A stretch of DNA of 64,000 bases from Hymenobacter sp. DG25A (lineage in GTDB: Bacteria; Bacteroidota; Bacteroidia; Cytophagales; Hymenobacteraceae), in assembly GCF_001280305.1 (NCBI RefSeq), contig NZ_CP012623.1, positions 310,001 to 374,000 on the forward strand. The letters run 5' to 3'. Positions 46,252 through 54,670 of this stretch are shown piece after piece. The stretch's first letter is position 1. The number at the start of each line of letters is the position of its first letter. Made by a program: the position numbers and the translations under genes. The notes below the pieces were generated by a model, which searched no databases, was not told where the DNA came from, and saw only the letters and a list, made by a program, of their open reading frames with translations.

Positions 46252-46284
46252 AAGGGGTAAGGCCAGGCGGCTTTACCCTTTTTT
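46252..46284. terminator. Terminator after hemC, overlapping the convergent stop
   Basis: Stem aaggggtaaggcc/ggctttacccttt (one G-T wobble) and a T-run (TTTTTTG). The stop codon of the minus-strand DUF2238 gene (46273) lies inside the hairpin. Confidence 0.75.
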
Positions 46285-46905
46285 GTTTCTGCCCAGCAGC
46301 GCGTACAGTAGCAGCGCCACAATAGCTCCGCTGGTATCGGCCAGCATGTCTTTCTGCGCGTCCCAGATGTCGCCCTGGCTGCCCAGAAAGGCAGCGCCGG
46401 CGCTGCCGCCCGCTACTACAGCGTAAATCCACTCAATTACCTCGTAGGCCATGGCTACGGTGCCGATGACGCAAAGCGGAAACAGGTAGCTGATAACGCG
46501 GCTGCGGATGAGGTTACGCTGGTCGGTGTACTCAATGAGGGCGTAGGCGAAGAAGCCGACCGAGACGTGGGCGACTCTATCAAACATATTCCGCTTGAAA
46601 CCAAAGGTGTTGTTAAACCAATCGAAAGGCACCTTTTCGAAGGTGTAGTGCCCGCCTACCGTGTGCATAAAGAGGAGCACGCTCATCAGCGCATACGCCA
46701 GATTAGAGAACTGCACGCCGCGCAGGTATAGGACCACCAGCGCTACCACAATCAGAAAAATGGGCAGATTCTCGGCCCACCAGGTGCCGCGCTCAGCGGG
46801 GTTTATGCCCAGCAGCGTGAATTCAATCAGGTAAATAGCCAGCAGCAGCTTCGGAAACCAGGAAGTGTTGCGCACTGCGGTAGGGGCGGGTAGGACGTGG
46901 TCCAT
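46273..46905 (-). CDS. DUF2238-family membrane protein
   Basis: 210 residues with about six membrane helices. Family landmarks: WWAENLPIFLIVVALVVLYL, the conserved HTVGGHYTFEKVPFDWF, NMFDRVAHVSVGFFAYALIE and GDIWDAQKDMLADTSGAI with acidic residues at a helix end. These resemble YjdF-type proteins of unknown function; the HxxGxHYTY-like motif and DxxKDM suggest metal or substrate sites, but no activity is known to me. Confidence 0.85.
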   Translation of the reverse strand: MDHVLPAPTAVRNTSWFPKLLLAIYLIEFTLLGINPAERGTWWAENLPIFLIVVALVVLYLRGVQFSNLAYALMSVLLFMHTVGGHYTFEKVPFDWFNNTFGFKRNMFDRVAHVSVGFFAYALIEYTDQRNLIRSRVISYLFPLCVIGTVAMAYEVIEWIYAVVAGGSAGAAFLGSQGDIWDAQKDMLADTSGAIVALLLYALLGRNKKG

Positions 46906-47142
46906 AAAAGAGAAGTGGAAGAGATAGGCAGGATAGGGGTGCGTCCGGAAGGGAAAGCTGATATCTTGCCGCCGAATTTCAGCCCTTTACTCCATGTTGA
47001 TGCCGCTGGTTACTTCCCACTTGTTGTAGCGCGGCAACTTCCCGGGGCTGGTGTTTGCCGTTTGATGCATTCGGCGGCCGGAACCGCATCATGGCCAGCC
47101 CCGTAGGCTTTGGGCAATTGTACCTCTTTTACTCACTTATAT

Positions 47143-47787
47143 ATGAATACTGTTTCTCGCCGGGCCCTGCTGATAGGGTTGTTTCTTTTGATGATGGTAT
47201 CGGCCGTGCAGGCGGCCAAGCGACCTAAATCCAGTAAAAAAGATGAGCTGGTGACCATCAGCACCTCGCAGGGAGACATCCGGTTATTATTGTTTGACGT
47301 GACGCCCGGCCACAAAGCCAATTTCCTCAAGCTGGCCAAAAGCGGCTTTTACGATGGCACTACCTTCCACCGCATCATTCCGCAATTCATGATTCAGGGC
47401 GGCGACCCGAACACGAAGGACAGTGACCCCAGCAACGACGGCATGGGCCCGGCCGGCGAGAAAACCATTCCCGCCGAAATCCGTCCCGAGCTGCACCACA
47501 AATACGGCGCGGTAGCCGCCGCCCGCCAGGGCGACTTTGCCAACCCCACCAAAGCCAGCAGCGCCTCGCAGTTCTACATTGTGCAGAACCACAACGGCAC
47601 GCCCCACCTCGATGGCAATTACACCGTGTACGGCCAGGTAATCAGCGGCCTCGACGTCATTGATAAAATTGCGCAGCAGCCCAAAGATGAGCGTGACCGG
47701 CCCCTGACCGACATCAAAATGACGGTGAAAGTGGAGAAGCTCAAGAAGAAGAAAATTACCGAGCTCTACGGCTATCAGTACCAATAA
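47143..47787 (+). CDS. Cyclophilin-type peptidylprolyl isomerase, exported
   Basis: 214 residues from ATG 47143, which gives a clean signal peptide (MNTVSRRALLIGLFLLMMVS ending VQAA). Cyclophilin motifs: GDIRLLLFDVTPGHKANFLK, GFYDGTTFHRIIPQFMIQGG, SSASQFYIVQNHNGTPHLDG and GLDVIDKIAQQP; the catalytic Arg lies in FHRIIPQFMIQGGD. A periplasmic foldase. Followed 20 bp later by the RmlD-like gene, possibly one transcript. Confidence 0.93.
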   Translation: MNTVSRRALLIGLFLLMMVSAVQAAKRPKSSKKDELVTISTSQGDIRLLLFDVTPGHKANFLKLAKSGFYDGTTFHRIIPQFMIQGGDPNTKDSDPSNDGMGPAGEKTIPAEIRPELHHKYGAVAAARQGDFANPTKASSASQFYIVQNHNGTPHLDGNYTVYGQVISGLDVIDKIAQQPKDERDRPLTDIKMTVKVEKLKKKKITELYGYQYQ

Positions 47788-47807
47788 ACACGAGCACAGC
47801 TAGCGGT

Positions 47808-48707
47808 ATGCGCATACTTATTACGGGCTCTAATGGCCTGCTGGGGCAGAAACTAGTAGCCCTGCTCCGGCAGCAGCCCGGGGTTGAGCTCATAGCTACC
47901 TCGCGCGGCGCCAATAAGCTGGCCTCGCTCTATCCTGAGGTGCGGTTTGTGCCGCTGGACGTAACCAGCCAGGAGCAGGTGCAGCAGATCCTGACCGAGG
48001 AGCATCCCACACATCTGATTCACACGGCCGCCATGACCAACGTGGATGAGTGCGAGCTGAACCATGAAGCCTGCTGGCAGCAAAACGTAACGGCGGTAGA
48101 ATACTTGGTAGCAGCCTGCGCGCAGCTGAGCATTCATTTGCTGCACGTGAGCACCGACTTTATTTTCAGCGGGGAAGAAGGCCCTCTGACCGAAGAAGCA
48201 GTGCCGGCGCCCGTCAATTTTTATGGCGAAAGCAAGCTGGCGGCGGAAAAGCTGGTGCAGGCCAGCCCCGGACCGTGGGCTATTCTGCGCACGGTGCTGG
48301 TGTATGGCACCGCCCACGACTACGGCCGCACCAACATCGTGCTTTGGGTGCGCGACTCGCTCCGGGCCGGCAAAACCATTCAGGTAGTCAACGACCAGTT
48401 TCGCACCCCCACGCTGGCCGAAGATCTGGCGCAGGGCTGCTGGCTGGCCGCCAGGCATAATGCTACCGGCATCTTCCACATCAGCAGCGACGAGCTCCTG
48501 ACGCCCTACCAAATGGCCCTCCGCGTAGCCGACTATTTCCAGCTGGATAAGTCGCTCATCCAAAAGGTAGATGCCAGCATGTTTTCCCAGCCGGCCCGCC
48601 GGCCGCTGCGCACAGGCTTTATCATTACCAAAGCCCGGCAGGAGCTGGGCTACCGGCCGCACACCTTTGAGGAAGGTATTGCACTGCTGGCTCAACAAAC
48701 GGCTTAA
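47808..48707 (+). CDS. RmlD-like NAD(P)-dependent sugar-nucleotide reductase
   Basis: 299 residues, extended short-chain dehydrogenase. Rossmann motif MRILITGSNGLLGQKL, HTAAMTNVDECELNHEACWQ, STDFIFSGEEGPLTEE, YGESKLAAEK with the catalytic Tyr-x-x-x-Lys, and RTVLVYG. The order and RTVLVYG context resemble dTDP-4-dehydrorhamnose reductase (RmlD/RfbD). No other dTDP-rhamnose genes are nearby, so a different sugar-nucleotide substrate is possible. Confidence 0.85.
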   Translation: MRILITGSNGLLGQKLVALLRQQPGVELIATSRGANKLASLYPEVRFVPLDVTSQEQVQQILTEEHPTHLIHTAAMTNVDECELNHEACWQQNVTAVEYLVAACAQLSIHLLHVSTDFIFSGEEGPLTEEAVPAPVNFYGESKLAAEKLVQASPGPWAILRTVLVYGTAHDYGRTNIVLWVRDSLRAGKTIQVVNDQFRTPTLAEDLAQGCWLAARHNATGIFHISSDELLTPYQMALRVADYFQLDKSLIQKVDASMFSQPARRPLRTGFIITKARQELGYRPHTFEEGIALLAQQTA

Positions 48708-48745
48708 ATTACCTTTCGTTAACTGGTAATGGCAGTGGGAAACCC

Positions 48746-48775
48746 TTGATTTACCTCCTTCGTTCTTTATATTTC
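48746..48775 (+). promoter_or_regulatory. Possible promoter of the helix-hairpin-helix gene
   Basis: TTG at 48746-48748, 19-bp spacer, TATATTTC at 48768-48775 (one base off TAnnTTTG). The GTG start is 79 bp downstream. Confidence 0.45.
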
Positions 48776-48853
48776 CCGCGCTATTTCCCTATTGCTGCTG
48801 AGGGTTCACACCGCCCGGCAGTCATTTATTGTTAACGTTATTATTGTTGTGTT

Positions 48854-49858
48854 GTGGCTACTAAGCGCCCTGCAGCCCTGGTGCGGGCTATCCGTCGGTA
48901 TTTCGGCTTTTCACGTGGTGAAACTAATGGCTTTCTGTTCCTGCTGGCGCTGATGGTTTTCTGGCTGGTGCTGCCCTATTTGCTGCAGCCCGCTCTGCCG
49001 GAGTACAATGCCACCACTGATAAGCAGGAACTGGACCGGGTAGCCGCCGAGCTGACTGCCAACCGGCAGCCCCGATTCCGGAAAACGTGGCCCCAGCGGC
49101 CCCGGTACGCGCGCCCTACAGTAGCGCAAGTGGAGCTGACGCCCTTTAACCCCAACACGCTCACCGCGCCGGACTGGGAAGCCCGCGGCGTGCCGGGCTT
49201 CGTGGCCACGCGTTTGGTGCGCTACCGGGATGCGGTGGGCGGCTTTAAAGCCAAATCCCAGATTCAGAAAGCCTATGGGCTGGAGCCGGCAGTGTATGCG
49301 CGGCTGGCGCCCTATATCCAGCTCCCGGACCAGGAACCGCCCCGAACTAAAACTGCCTGGGCGGCTCACGCCAATTATCCGGCGTGGAAAGATCAGCCGG
49401 GCGGTGCTATAGCCGGCTTGCCCACGGCCGCCCGCTACCCCCGCAAACCCCTTCATCTGGCGCATTTCGATTTGAACGCGGCAGATACAACCCAGCTCCA
49501 GCAAATCCGGGGAGTGGGCCGGCGGCTGGCGGCGCGGGTAGTAGGCTACCGCGAGCGGCTGGGCGGCTTTGTTCGGGAAGAACAGGTAGGGGAGATATAT
49601 AACCTGGCCCCGGACCTGGTAGACAGCCTGCGCAAGTACACGTTTGTGAAAGAAGGCTACATGCCAGCCTCTTTAAATATTAACCAGGCAACTTTAGCGG
49701 AGCTGCGCGACCACCCTTACGTGGGCCTGCGGCTGGGCCGCGTGCTCATTTCCTATCGGGAGCAGCATGGCCCTTTTCATCAGCCCGATGATTTGCGGCC
49801 CATCCGGATTATGGATGCGGCTACGCTGGAAAAGCTGCGCCCTTATCTGCGCTTTTGA
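48854..49858 (+). CDS. Helix-hairpin-helix (ComEA-like) membrane-anchored protein
   Basis: 334 residues starting at GTG 48854. One membrane helix near 25-45 (GFLFLLALMVFWLVLPYLL), then three ComEA-type HhH modules: FNPNTLTAPDWEARGVPGFV, FDLNAADTTQLQQIRGVGRR and LNINQATLAELRDHPYVGLR, each with the N-x-A/T-x-x-x-L start. ComEA binds incoming DNA at the membrane; this three-module version is common in Bacteroidota but its role is not established. Periplasmic orientation is likely. Confidence 0.85.
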   Translation: MATKRPAALVRAIRRYFGFSRGETNGFLFLLALMVFWLVLPYLLQPALPEYNATTDKQELDRVAAELTANRQPRFRKTWPQRPRYARPTVAQVELTPFNPNTLTAPDWEARGVPGFVATRLVRYRDAVGGFKAKSQIQKAYGLEPAVYARLAPYIQLPDQEPPRTKTAWAAHANYPAWKDQPGGAIAGLPTAARYPRKPLHLAHFDLNAADTTQLQQIRGVGRRLAARVVGYRERLGGFVREEQVGEIYNLAPDLVDSLRKYTFVKEGYMPASLNINQATLAELRDHPYVGLRLGRVLISYREQHGPFHQPDDLRPIRIMDAATLEKLRPYLRF

Positions 49859-50121
49859 GGAAACCCAGCGCTACTATCCAGCCGGTCAGAGTTGGTTTTA
49901 AAACTGCGATATGCTGCTGTGAAGCGTTGGTAGTCAGCGCATCAACACACAGGAGGAGGTAAGTGGGATGATGCCGACGGCCAAGAGGGCTACCGGGGTA
50001 AAAACTGATTAGGGGTTTTGCCGGTAGAAAACGTGACAAAATTCGGCTAACTGCGTATGGTTTTGCGAGGAGAGTCTGGCGCGACGCCGGGCTCCTGTTT
50101 GGTGAGACTAATACCCCGTTT

Positions 50122-51009
50122 ATGCTCTTCTTTTATCTGCGCGACCGACTGGCTCCGCTTGCCTTTTTTCTGCACGCGCTGGTGTGCGGCTGCAGCTCCG
50201 ATACCGGACATGGCAAGTTTGAGAAAGTGACGGCGGCCTATGAGGTAAAAAAGGCCGGCCTGATGCAGCGGGATGATGTAGTGGAAAGCTCCGGCCTGGC
50301 CCTCGTCAATGACAACGGCGACTTATGGACGCACGGCGACGGCGGCAATACCTCCATCCTTTATAAAGTAACCGCCCAGGGCGACCTGCTCCAGCGCCAG
50401 CGCATCCCCGATGCCAACAACATAGACTGGGAAGACCTGGCTCAAGACCGCAAGCGCGGCTATTTATTTATTGGTGATTTCGGCAACAACGGCAACAAGC
50501 GCCGCGACCTGCGCATTTACCGCCTAAATACTGCCGACTTCAAGAAGGTGGATACCATTGCCTTTAGGTATCCTGATCAAAAGCTGTTTCCTCCGAAAAA
50601 GCCTGCCCGCAACTTTGACTGCGAGGCCTTTTTCTACCACAACGACTCCCTCTACCTATTCACCAAAAACCGCGGCGAGGGGAAATGGGTGAAGGAATAC
50701 GTGCTGCCTGCCCGCCCCGGCAATTACGTGGCTACGCTGGCCGACAGCATCCGCATCAGCAGCTGGATTACCGCCGCCGATATCAGCCCCGATGGCCGGC
50801 AGGTAGCGCTGCTGGGCTATGGCAACGTGTACCTGTTTGAGGGACAGCCGGGCCGCCGGCTTTTTCAGGGTAAGAAGTATTGCCTGCCGGTAGAAAAAAC
50901 CGGGCAGGCCGAAGGACTGGTTTACCTCAACAACCAGGATTTTGTCATCAGCAATGAGAAAGGCCGGCTCTACCACGTCAAGCGCCGCACCGATGTGGCT
51001 ATGCCTTAG
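50122..51009 (+). CDS. Lipoprotein-like beta-propeller protein of unknown function
   Basis: 295 residues. N-terminal hydrophobic segment (RLAPLAFFLHALVCGC) with a possible lipobox VCGC. The rest has repeated short strands and the DWEDLAQD and YLFIGDFGNNGNKRRDLRIY motifs common in uncharacterised Bacteroidota secreted propellers. ~110 residues from the end DFDC-type acidic patches (NFDCEAFFYHNDSLYLF) may bind metal. No enzyme family is assigned. Upstream gap 49859-50121 holds a weak hairpin but no gene. Confidence 0.75.
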   Translation: MLFFYLRDRLAPLAFFLHALVCGCSSDTGHGKFEKVTAAYEVKKAGLMQRDDVVESSGLALVNDNGDLWTHGDGGNTSILYKVTAQGDLLQRQRIPDANNIDWEDLAQDRKRGYLFIGDFGNNGNKRRDLRIYRLNTADFKKVDTIAFRYPDQKLFPPKKPARNFDCEAFFYHNDSLYLFTKNRGEGKWVKEYVLPARPGNYVATLADSIRISSWITAADISPDGRQVALLGYGNVYLFEGQPGRRLFQGKKYCLPVEKTGQAEGLVYLNNQDFVISNEKGRLYHVKRRTDVAMP

Positions 51010-51098
51010 CCCAGTCTCTGGCCGGGCACATTCCAACTGCCTGCTCAGCTGTTAAGCTGTTACCCAACCCCTCTGTTCATCACTAGCAAAGCTTTATC

Positions 51099-51986
51099 AT
51101 GTCACACACCATTCTGGTTACCGGGGCTACCGGCACCGTGGGCTCCGAAGTTGTGAAGGCCCTGTCTAACTGCGGGGTTACCGTACGCGCCGGGGTACAC
51201 TCCCTTATCAAAGGCGACCGGCTAAAAAAGCTTAACCCCGCCGTGCAGCTGGTGGAGATGGACTTTGCTAATCCGCAAACCCTGGCTGTGGCTCTTACCG
51301 GCGTGGATAAAGTAGTGTTGATTACCCCGTTTGATGAGCAGCAGGTGCAGGAAGCCAAACAGCTGGTAGATGCGGCCCGCGAGGCCGGCGTGCGCTACAT
51401 TCTGCGCGTATCGGTGCTGGGGGCTGAGCAGGAGCCGGGCATTCTGCTGGGGCGCTGGCACCGGGCCGCGGAGCAGTATATTGAGCAGAGCGGCTTGGCG
51501 TACACGCTGCTGCGCCCCAATAGCTTCATGCAAAACTTCCTGGTGTATTACGGCGACTCCATCCGGCAGGAAGGCCGCATCTATCTGCCGCTGGGTGAAG
51601 GAAAAATCAGCTATGTAGATGTGCGCGATATTGCGGCCGTAGCCGCCTCCATACTCACAGCCGAGGAGGAGGAGCCACACTACGGCAAAGCCTATACCCT
51701 CACCGGCCCACAGGCCCTGAGCGTTACCGATGTGGCACAAGCCATTAGCCAGGCCACGGGCCGGCCGGTACAGTATGTTGATGTGCCGGAGGCAGCCGCC
51801 CGCCAGGCTATGCTGGGCGCCCAAACGCCCGAGTGGATGACGGACGCCATGCTGGAGCTGCATAGCATTGGCAAGGCCGGCTACGCGGCTGCCATCACTA
51901 ACACCATTCAGGACCTGACGGGGCGCGCACCACACACGTTTCAGCAGTTTGCGCAGGACTTCCACCCGCAGTTCTCCCCCGCATAA
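51099..51986 (+). CDS. NmrA-like NAD(P)-binding reductase
   Basis: 295 residues. Rossmann start SHTILVTGATGTVGSEVVKA, then QLVEMDFANPQTLAVALTGV, VVLITPFDEQQV and SYVDVRDIAAVAASILT. The catalytic YxxxK of classical SDRs is absent; the protein is of the NmrA/NAD(P)H-quinone-reductase-like atypical SDR group. Substrate unknown. A terminator follows at 52005. Confidence 0.88.
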   Translation: MSHTILVTGATGTVGSEVVKALSNCGVTVRAGVHSLIKGDRLKKLNPAVQLVEMDFANPQTLAVALTGVDKVVLITPFDEQQVQEAKQLVDAAREAGVRYILRVSVLGAEQEPGILLGRWHRAAEQYIEQSGLAYTLLRPNSFMQNFLVYYGDSIRQEGRIYLPLGEGKISYVDVRDIAAVAASILTAEEEEPHYGKAYTLTGPQALSVTDVAQAISQATGRPVQYVDVPEAAARQAMLGAQTPEWMTDAMLELHSIGKAGYAAAITNTIQDLTGRAPHTFQQFAQDFHPQFSPA

Positions 51987-52004
51987 TGTAAATCGAAGTC
52001 AAAC

Positions 52005-52040
52005 AAAAAGGCTCCTTACAACCTGTAAAGAGCCTTTTTT
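52005..52040. terminator. Terminator between NmrA-like gene and the low-complexity gene
   Basis: Stem aaaaaggctc-c-ttaca / tgtaa-a-gagccttttt with one mismatch and a final TTTTTT; the opposite-strand A-run lets it serve the convergent gene ending at 52060 too. Confidence 0.85.
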
Positions 52041-52059
52041 GCTGAACGGTAACTACCGC

Positions 52060-53577
52060 TTAGCGGTCTTCCTCATCGCGGCCACGGTTGCGGCGCGGGG
52101 CCGAGCCATAGTCGCTTTCATCCTCGTGCTGGCTGCGATACTGCCCGCGGCGCTCCGGGCCGTAGTTGCGGCTCTGGCTGTAGCTGTCGTAGTCGCCGCG
52201 GGAAGGGGAGCCCCCGCGCATGTCGCGGTTACCGGAGGAATATTCATCGTTGTAGGAGCCACCCCGGGAGCCGAAGCCCTCGCGGGAGCTGCCGCCATAG
52301 TTGGGGTTGCTGTAGCCGCTCCGGGACTCGTACTGGTCGCTGGGCCGGTCAGAATAGCCGCGGTAGTTGCGCTCATTCCGGTCACGGCTGCCGTACTCAG
52401 TCCGGTTCTGGTGCTGCTGCTGCGAGTCCCACTCACTCATGCGGTGACCACCGCCCTGGGAAGGACGATACTCCTCGTTCTGATTGCGGTACTGGTTGCC
52501 AAAGCTGCTGCGGCCCTGGTCGTAGCCATGGTTCATGCCCTGGCTATTGCGGTCCTGGTCGCTCATCCAGTTGCTGCCGCGGTTCATACTGCTGCTCATA
52601 CCACTGTTCATGGAAGAGCGGCCATAGTCCTCGCTGTAGCCCCGGTCGCGGCCCTGGCGCGAGCCATTATCGTTCAGGTGACTGCTGCTGCCCCCGTCCC
52701 AGCGCTGCTGGTCCTCTGGCATGCGGTTGCCATAGCTGCCCTGGCGGTTGTAGTCCTGCTGATAGCCGCGTTCCTGGTACCCGTAGCTGTCGCGCTGGCC
52801 GTAGCCACCCTGCATGTTGCCTTGGTTCATGTTGCCCCGGCCATCATAATCCTGATAGGAACCGGAGTGCTGGCTGTAGCCGCCGGCAGGCTGGTTGCTG
52901 CCGTAATAGCCGCCACGGTTGTCGCCGATGTTGCGGTCATTTTCACGGTACTGGTTGCCATAGCCCCCTTGCGTGCTGCCGTAGCCGTGGCTGCCAAACT
53001 CGCCCCGGCCAACGCCACTTTGCATATTCTCGTTCCGGTCACGGTCCTGGTAGCTGCCTTCCATGCTGTTGCCAAAGTTACCACCGTAGTTGCCCATGTT
53101 CTGATTCTCCTGCTGGTTGCCCATCATTTCCTGCGAGCCTTTTGAGCGGGAAGAGGAAGAAGTTGGTTTTTTGGCAGTGGAAGATCCGGTACGCGAAGTA
53201 CTGGAAGTGCTGGCCGAGCCCGTGGGCTTGCTGCTACTGCTGGTACTACGCTTGGTATCCGTGGTTTTAGCCGTAGCTGATTTACCTGCTTGGCTACCGG
53301 TCTTCGTTTTATCAGTACCACCAGCACTCATAGCGGATGAGCCCGATGCTTTATTAGCATTGCTACCAGATTGCATACTGCCGCTGGTGCTTCCCATACT
53401 ACCGGGGGTGGAGCCGGTGCCCATAGAGGAGGAAGAGCCAATGGAAGTATTATTTCCGGGAGAAGTACCCACACTCATACCACTGCTCATGCCAGTACCA
53501 CCAATACCAGTATTGCTTTTCGCGGGAGAACCGGAGGAAGGAGAACTGCTATTCTGATTTTTAGGGTCGTTGTTCAT
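52060..53577 (-). CDS. Intrinsically disordered, R/Y/G/Q/N-rich low-complexity protein
   Basis: 505 residues with no recognisable fold. Residues 1-146 are Ser/Thr/Gly-rich with all of the lysines (MSSGMSVGTSPGNNTSIG, AGKSATAKTTDTKRST) and no Tyr. From about 150 to the end there is no Lys at all: basic charge is carried by Arg, paired with many Tyr in [G/S/N/Q]-Y contexts (GSHGYGSTQGGYGNQYRE, GGYSQHSGSYQDYDGRGNMN, RGYSDRPSDQYESRSGYS) and RG/RGG steps (GFGSRGGSYND, APRRNRGRDEEDR). There is no Cys and hardly any Ile/Leu/Val. This sticker-and-spacer pattern resembles FUS/EWS-type phase-separating RNA-binding proteins. It is divergent from a cold-shock gene. Function is inference. Confidence 0.8.
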   Translation of the reverse strand: MNNDPKNQNSSSPSSGSPAKSNTGIGGTGMSSGMSVGTSPGNNTSIGSSSSMGTGSTPGSMGSTSGSMQSGSNANKASGSSAMSAGGTDKTKTGSQAGKSATAKTTDTKRSTSSSSKPTGSASTSSTSRTGSSTAKKPTSSSSRSKGSQEMMGNQQENQNMGNYGGNFGNSMEGSYQDRDRNENMQSGVGRGEFGSHGYGSTQGGYGNQYRENDRNIGDNRGGYYGSNQPAGGYSQHSGSYQDYDGRGNMNQGNMQGGYGQRDSYGYQERGYQQDYNRQGSYGNRMPEDQQRWDGGSSSHLNDNGSRQGRDRGYSEDYGRSSMNSGMSSSMNRGSNWMSDQDRNSQGMNHGYDQGRSSFGNQYRNQNEEYRPSQGGGHRMSEWDSQQQHQNRTEYGSRDRNERNYRGYSDRPSDQYESRSGYSNPNYGGSSREGFGSRGGSYNDEYSSGNRDMRGGSPSRGDYDSYSQSRNYGPERRGQYRSQHEDESDYGSAPRRNRGRDEEDR

Positions 53578-53827
53578 AAAGCTAGTTTTTAGGGTGGGAA
53601 AAAGAAATTATAATACTTTACCTATACGCTCCTGAAAAGCCCTAGTTCAACTATCCCCACCTAAAAACTGTATAACTTCTTGGGATAAAAGCTTGACTAT
53701 ATAGGAGTTTGTAGATAATATTGCTTTCGATAACGGCATGCTGAACAGTATTATTATCGCTAGACTTGAACTTAACTCATAATAAACAGTAGCTTTACCG
53801 CCTAATTTACCTACAACCAACGCCATT

Positions 53828-54019
53828 ATGAAAACGGGCAAAGTCAAATTCTTTAATGAGTCCAAAGGGTTTGGATTCATCATTCAGGATGAGAATTCGC
53901 AGGAAATTTTTGTTCACCAGACCGGTCTGGTGCATGAAATCCGGGAAAACGACCGGGTTTCCTTTGATGTCATTGATGGCAAGAAGGGCCTGAATGCCGT
54001 GAAAGTAGAGCGCATCTAG
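53828..54019 (+). CDS. Cold-shock domain RNA chaperone
   Basis: 63 residues: MKTGKVKFFNESKGFGFIIQ contains the RNP1-like KGFGFI motif, and IFVHQTGLVHEI carries the RNP2-like VHQ segment; VSFDVIDGKKGLNAVKV closes the OB fold. The domain binds single-stranded RNA and melts structure. A ~250-bp gap separates it from the divergent low-complexity gene and could hold a long 5' leader as in cspA; I see no exact -7 element there. Tandem terminators follow. Confidence 0.94.
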   Translation: MKTGKVKFFNESKGFGFIIQDENSQEIFVHQTGLVHEIRENDRVSFDVIDGKKGLNAVKVERI

Positions 54020-54048
54020 CTCCTGATTTCTGCTACGCCTATTGCCTG

Positions 54049-54086
54049 TTCCCGTTCCCTGTCTTTCAGGGAGCGGGAATTTTTTT
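54049..54086 (+). terminator. Terminator of the cold-shock gene
   Basis: 13-bp stem ttcccgttccctg/cagggagcgggaa (one wobble) followed by seven T. Confidence 0.9.
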
Positions 54087-54088
54087 GT

Positions 54089-54134
54089 CCAATAAAAAGC
54101 CCCTCTCCTGAAAAGGAAAGGGGCTTTTTATTGG
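54089..54134. terminator. Second hairpin between the cold-shock gene and gldH
   Basis: ~20-bp stem ccaataaaaagccc.. / ..gggctttttattgg around tcctgaaaagga; serves convergent genes on both strands. Confidence 0.85.
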
Positions 54135-54166
54135 CCGACAGCTCAGGCAGGAAAACGGGAAAGCGC

Positions 54167-54670
54167 TTACTCCGTGGCAGCCTTTTTAGCTACGCGCACC
54201 CCCACCGACATAATGCCCGGCAGGGCATCCTGGCGCATGTACTGCTCCAGTGTAATCTTATAGGTGCCGACCTGACGGAACCGCTGTGCCGGCAGCGCCA
54301 GAAACTCATGGTCGAAAATATCCCCGGCGCCTTTGCCACGCGGCTCGCCGGTTTTCGGGTCCATCAGCAGCATCTGGTGCAGCAGCGTAGACAGTACCTG
54401 CCCGTTGGGCGCCGTAAGCGTGTGCTTCATGTACAGATTATAATAGCCGTAGGAGGAAGCATTGCGGACGTTGAAGTACACATCATACCGCTGCGTGGTG
54501 TCGGTGATGGTGAACTCAAACGTAGGCTTTTCCTGCACCACCCATACATAGGGCTGGCCGGTCGTATCCTTCAGATCAATGTTTTTTTCGAATACCTGAT
54601 TCGGGTCGCAGGCGGTGAGGCCTAGCAGCAGAAAGCCGGCCACCACCAGGGCAGAGGTTTTTATGTTCAT
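54167..54670 (-). CDS. gldH: Gliding motility lipoprotein GldH
   Basis: 167 residues: lipoprotein signal MNIKTSALVVAGFLLLGLTAC with lipobox LTAC, then the GldH pattern NQVFEKNIDLKDTTGQPYVW, DTTQRYDVYFNVRNASSYGY, NLYMKHTLTAPNG and ALPGIMSVGVRVAKKA. GldH is a lipoprotein needed for Bacteroidota gliding/T9SS function in Flavobacterium. Coupled to the upstream RicT gene by a 4-bp ATGA overlap, a frequent arrangement in this phylum (from my knowledge). Confidence 0.93.
   Translation of the reverse strand: MNIKTSALVVAGFLLLGLTACDPNQVFEKNIDLKDTTGQPYVWVVQEKPTFEFTITDTTQRYDVYFNVRNASSYGYYNLYMKHTLTAPNGQVLSTLLHQMLLMDPKTGEPRGKGAGDIFDHEFLALPAQRFRQVGTYKITLEQYMRQDALPGIMSVGVRVAKKAATE

Noticed and set aside
51949-53145. 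A long plus-strand frame (398 codons, Ala/Val-rich) opposite the low-complexity gene
   Set aside because: Its Ala/Val/Leu runs are the mirror image of the Gly/Ser/Tyr/Arg/Gln codons on the minus strand; no signal or domain makes it credible.
53117-53557. Plus-strand frame rich in Glu/Pro/Leu opposite the N-terminal part of the same gene
   Set aside because: Composition is the antisense shadow of a Ser/Thr/Gly-rich coding region.
53647-53883. Minus-strand 78-residue hydrophobic frame overlapping the cold-shock gene start
   Set aside because: Overlaps a certain gene and its leader on the opposite strand; no promoter or start context supports it.
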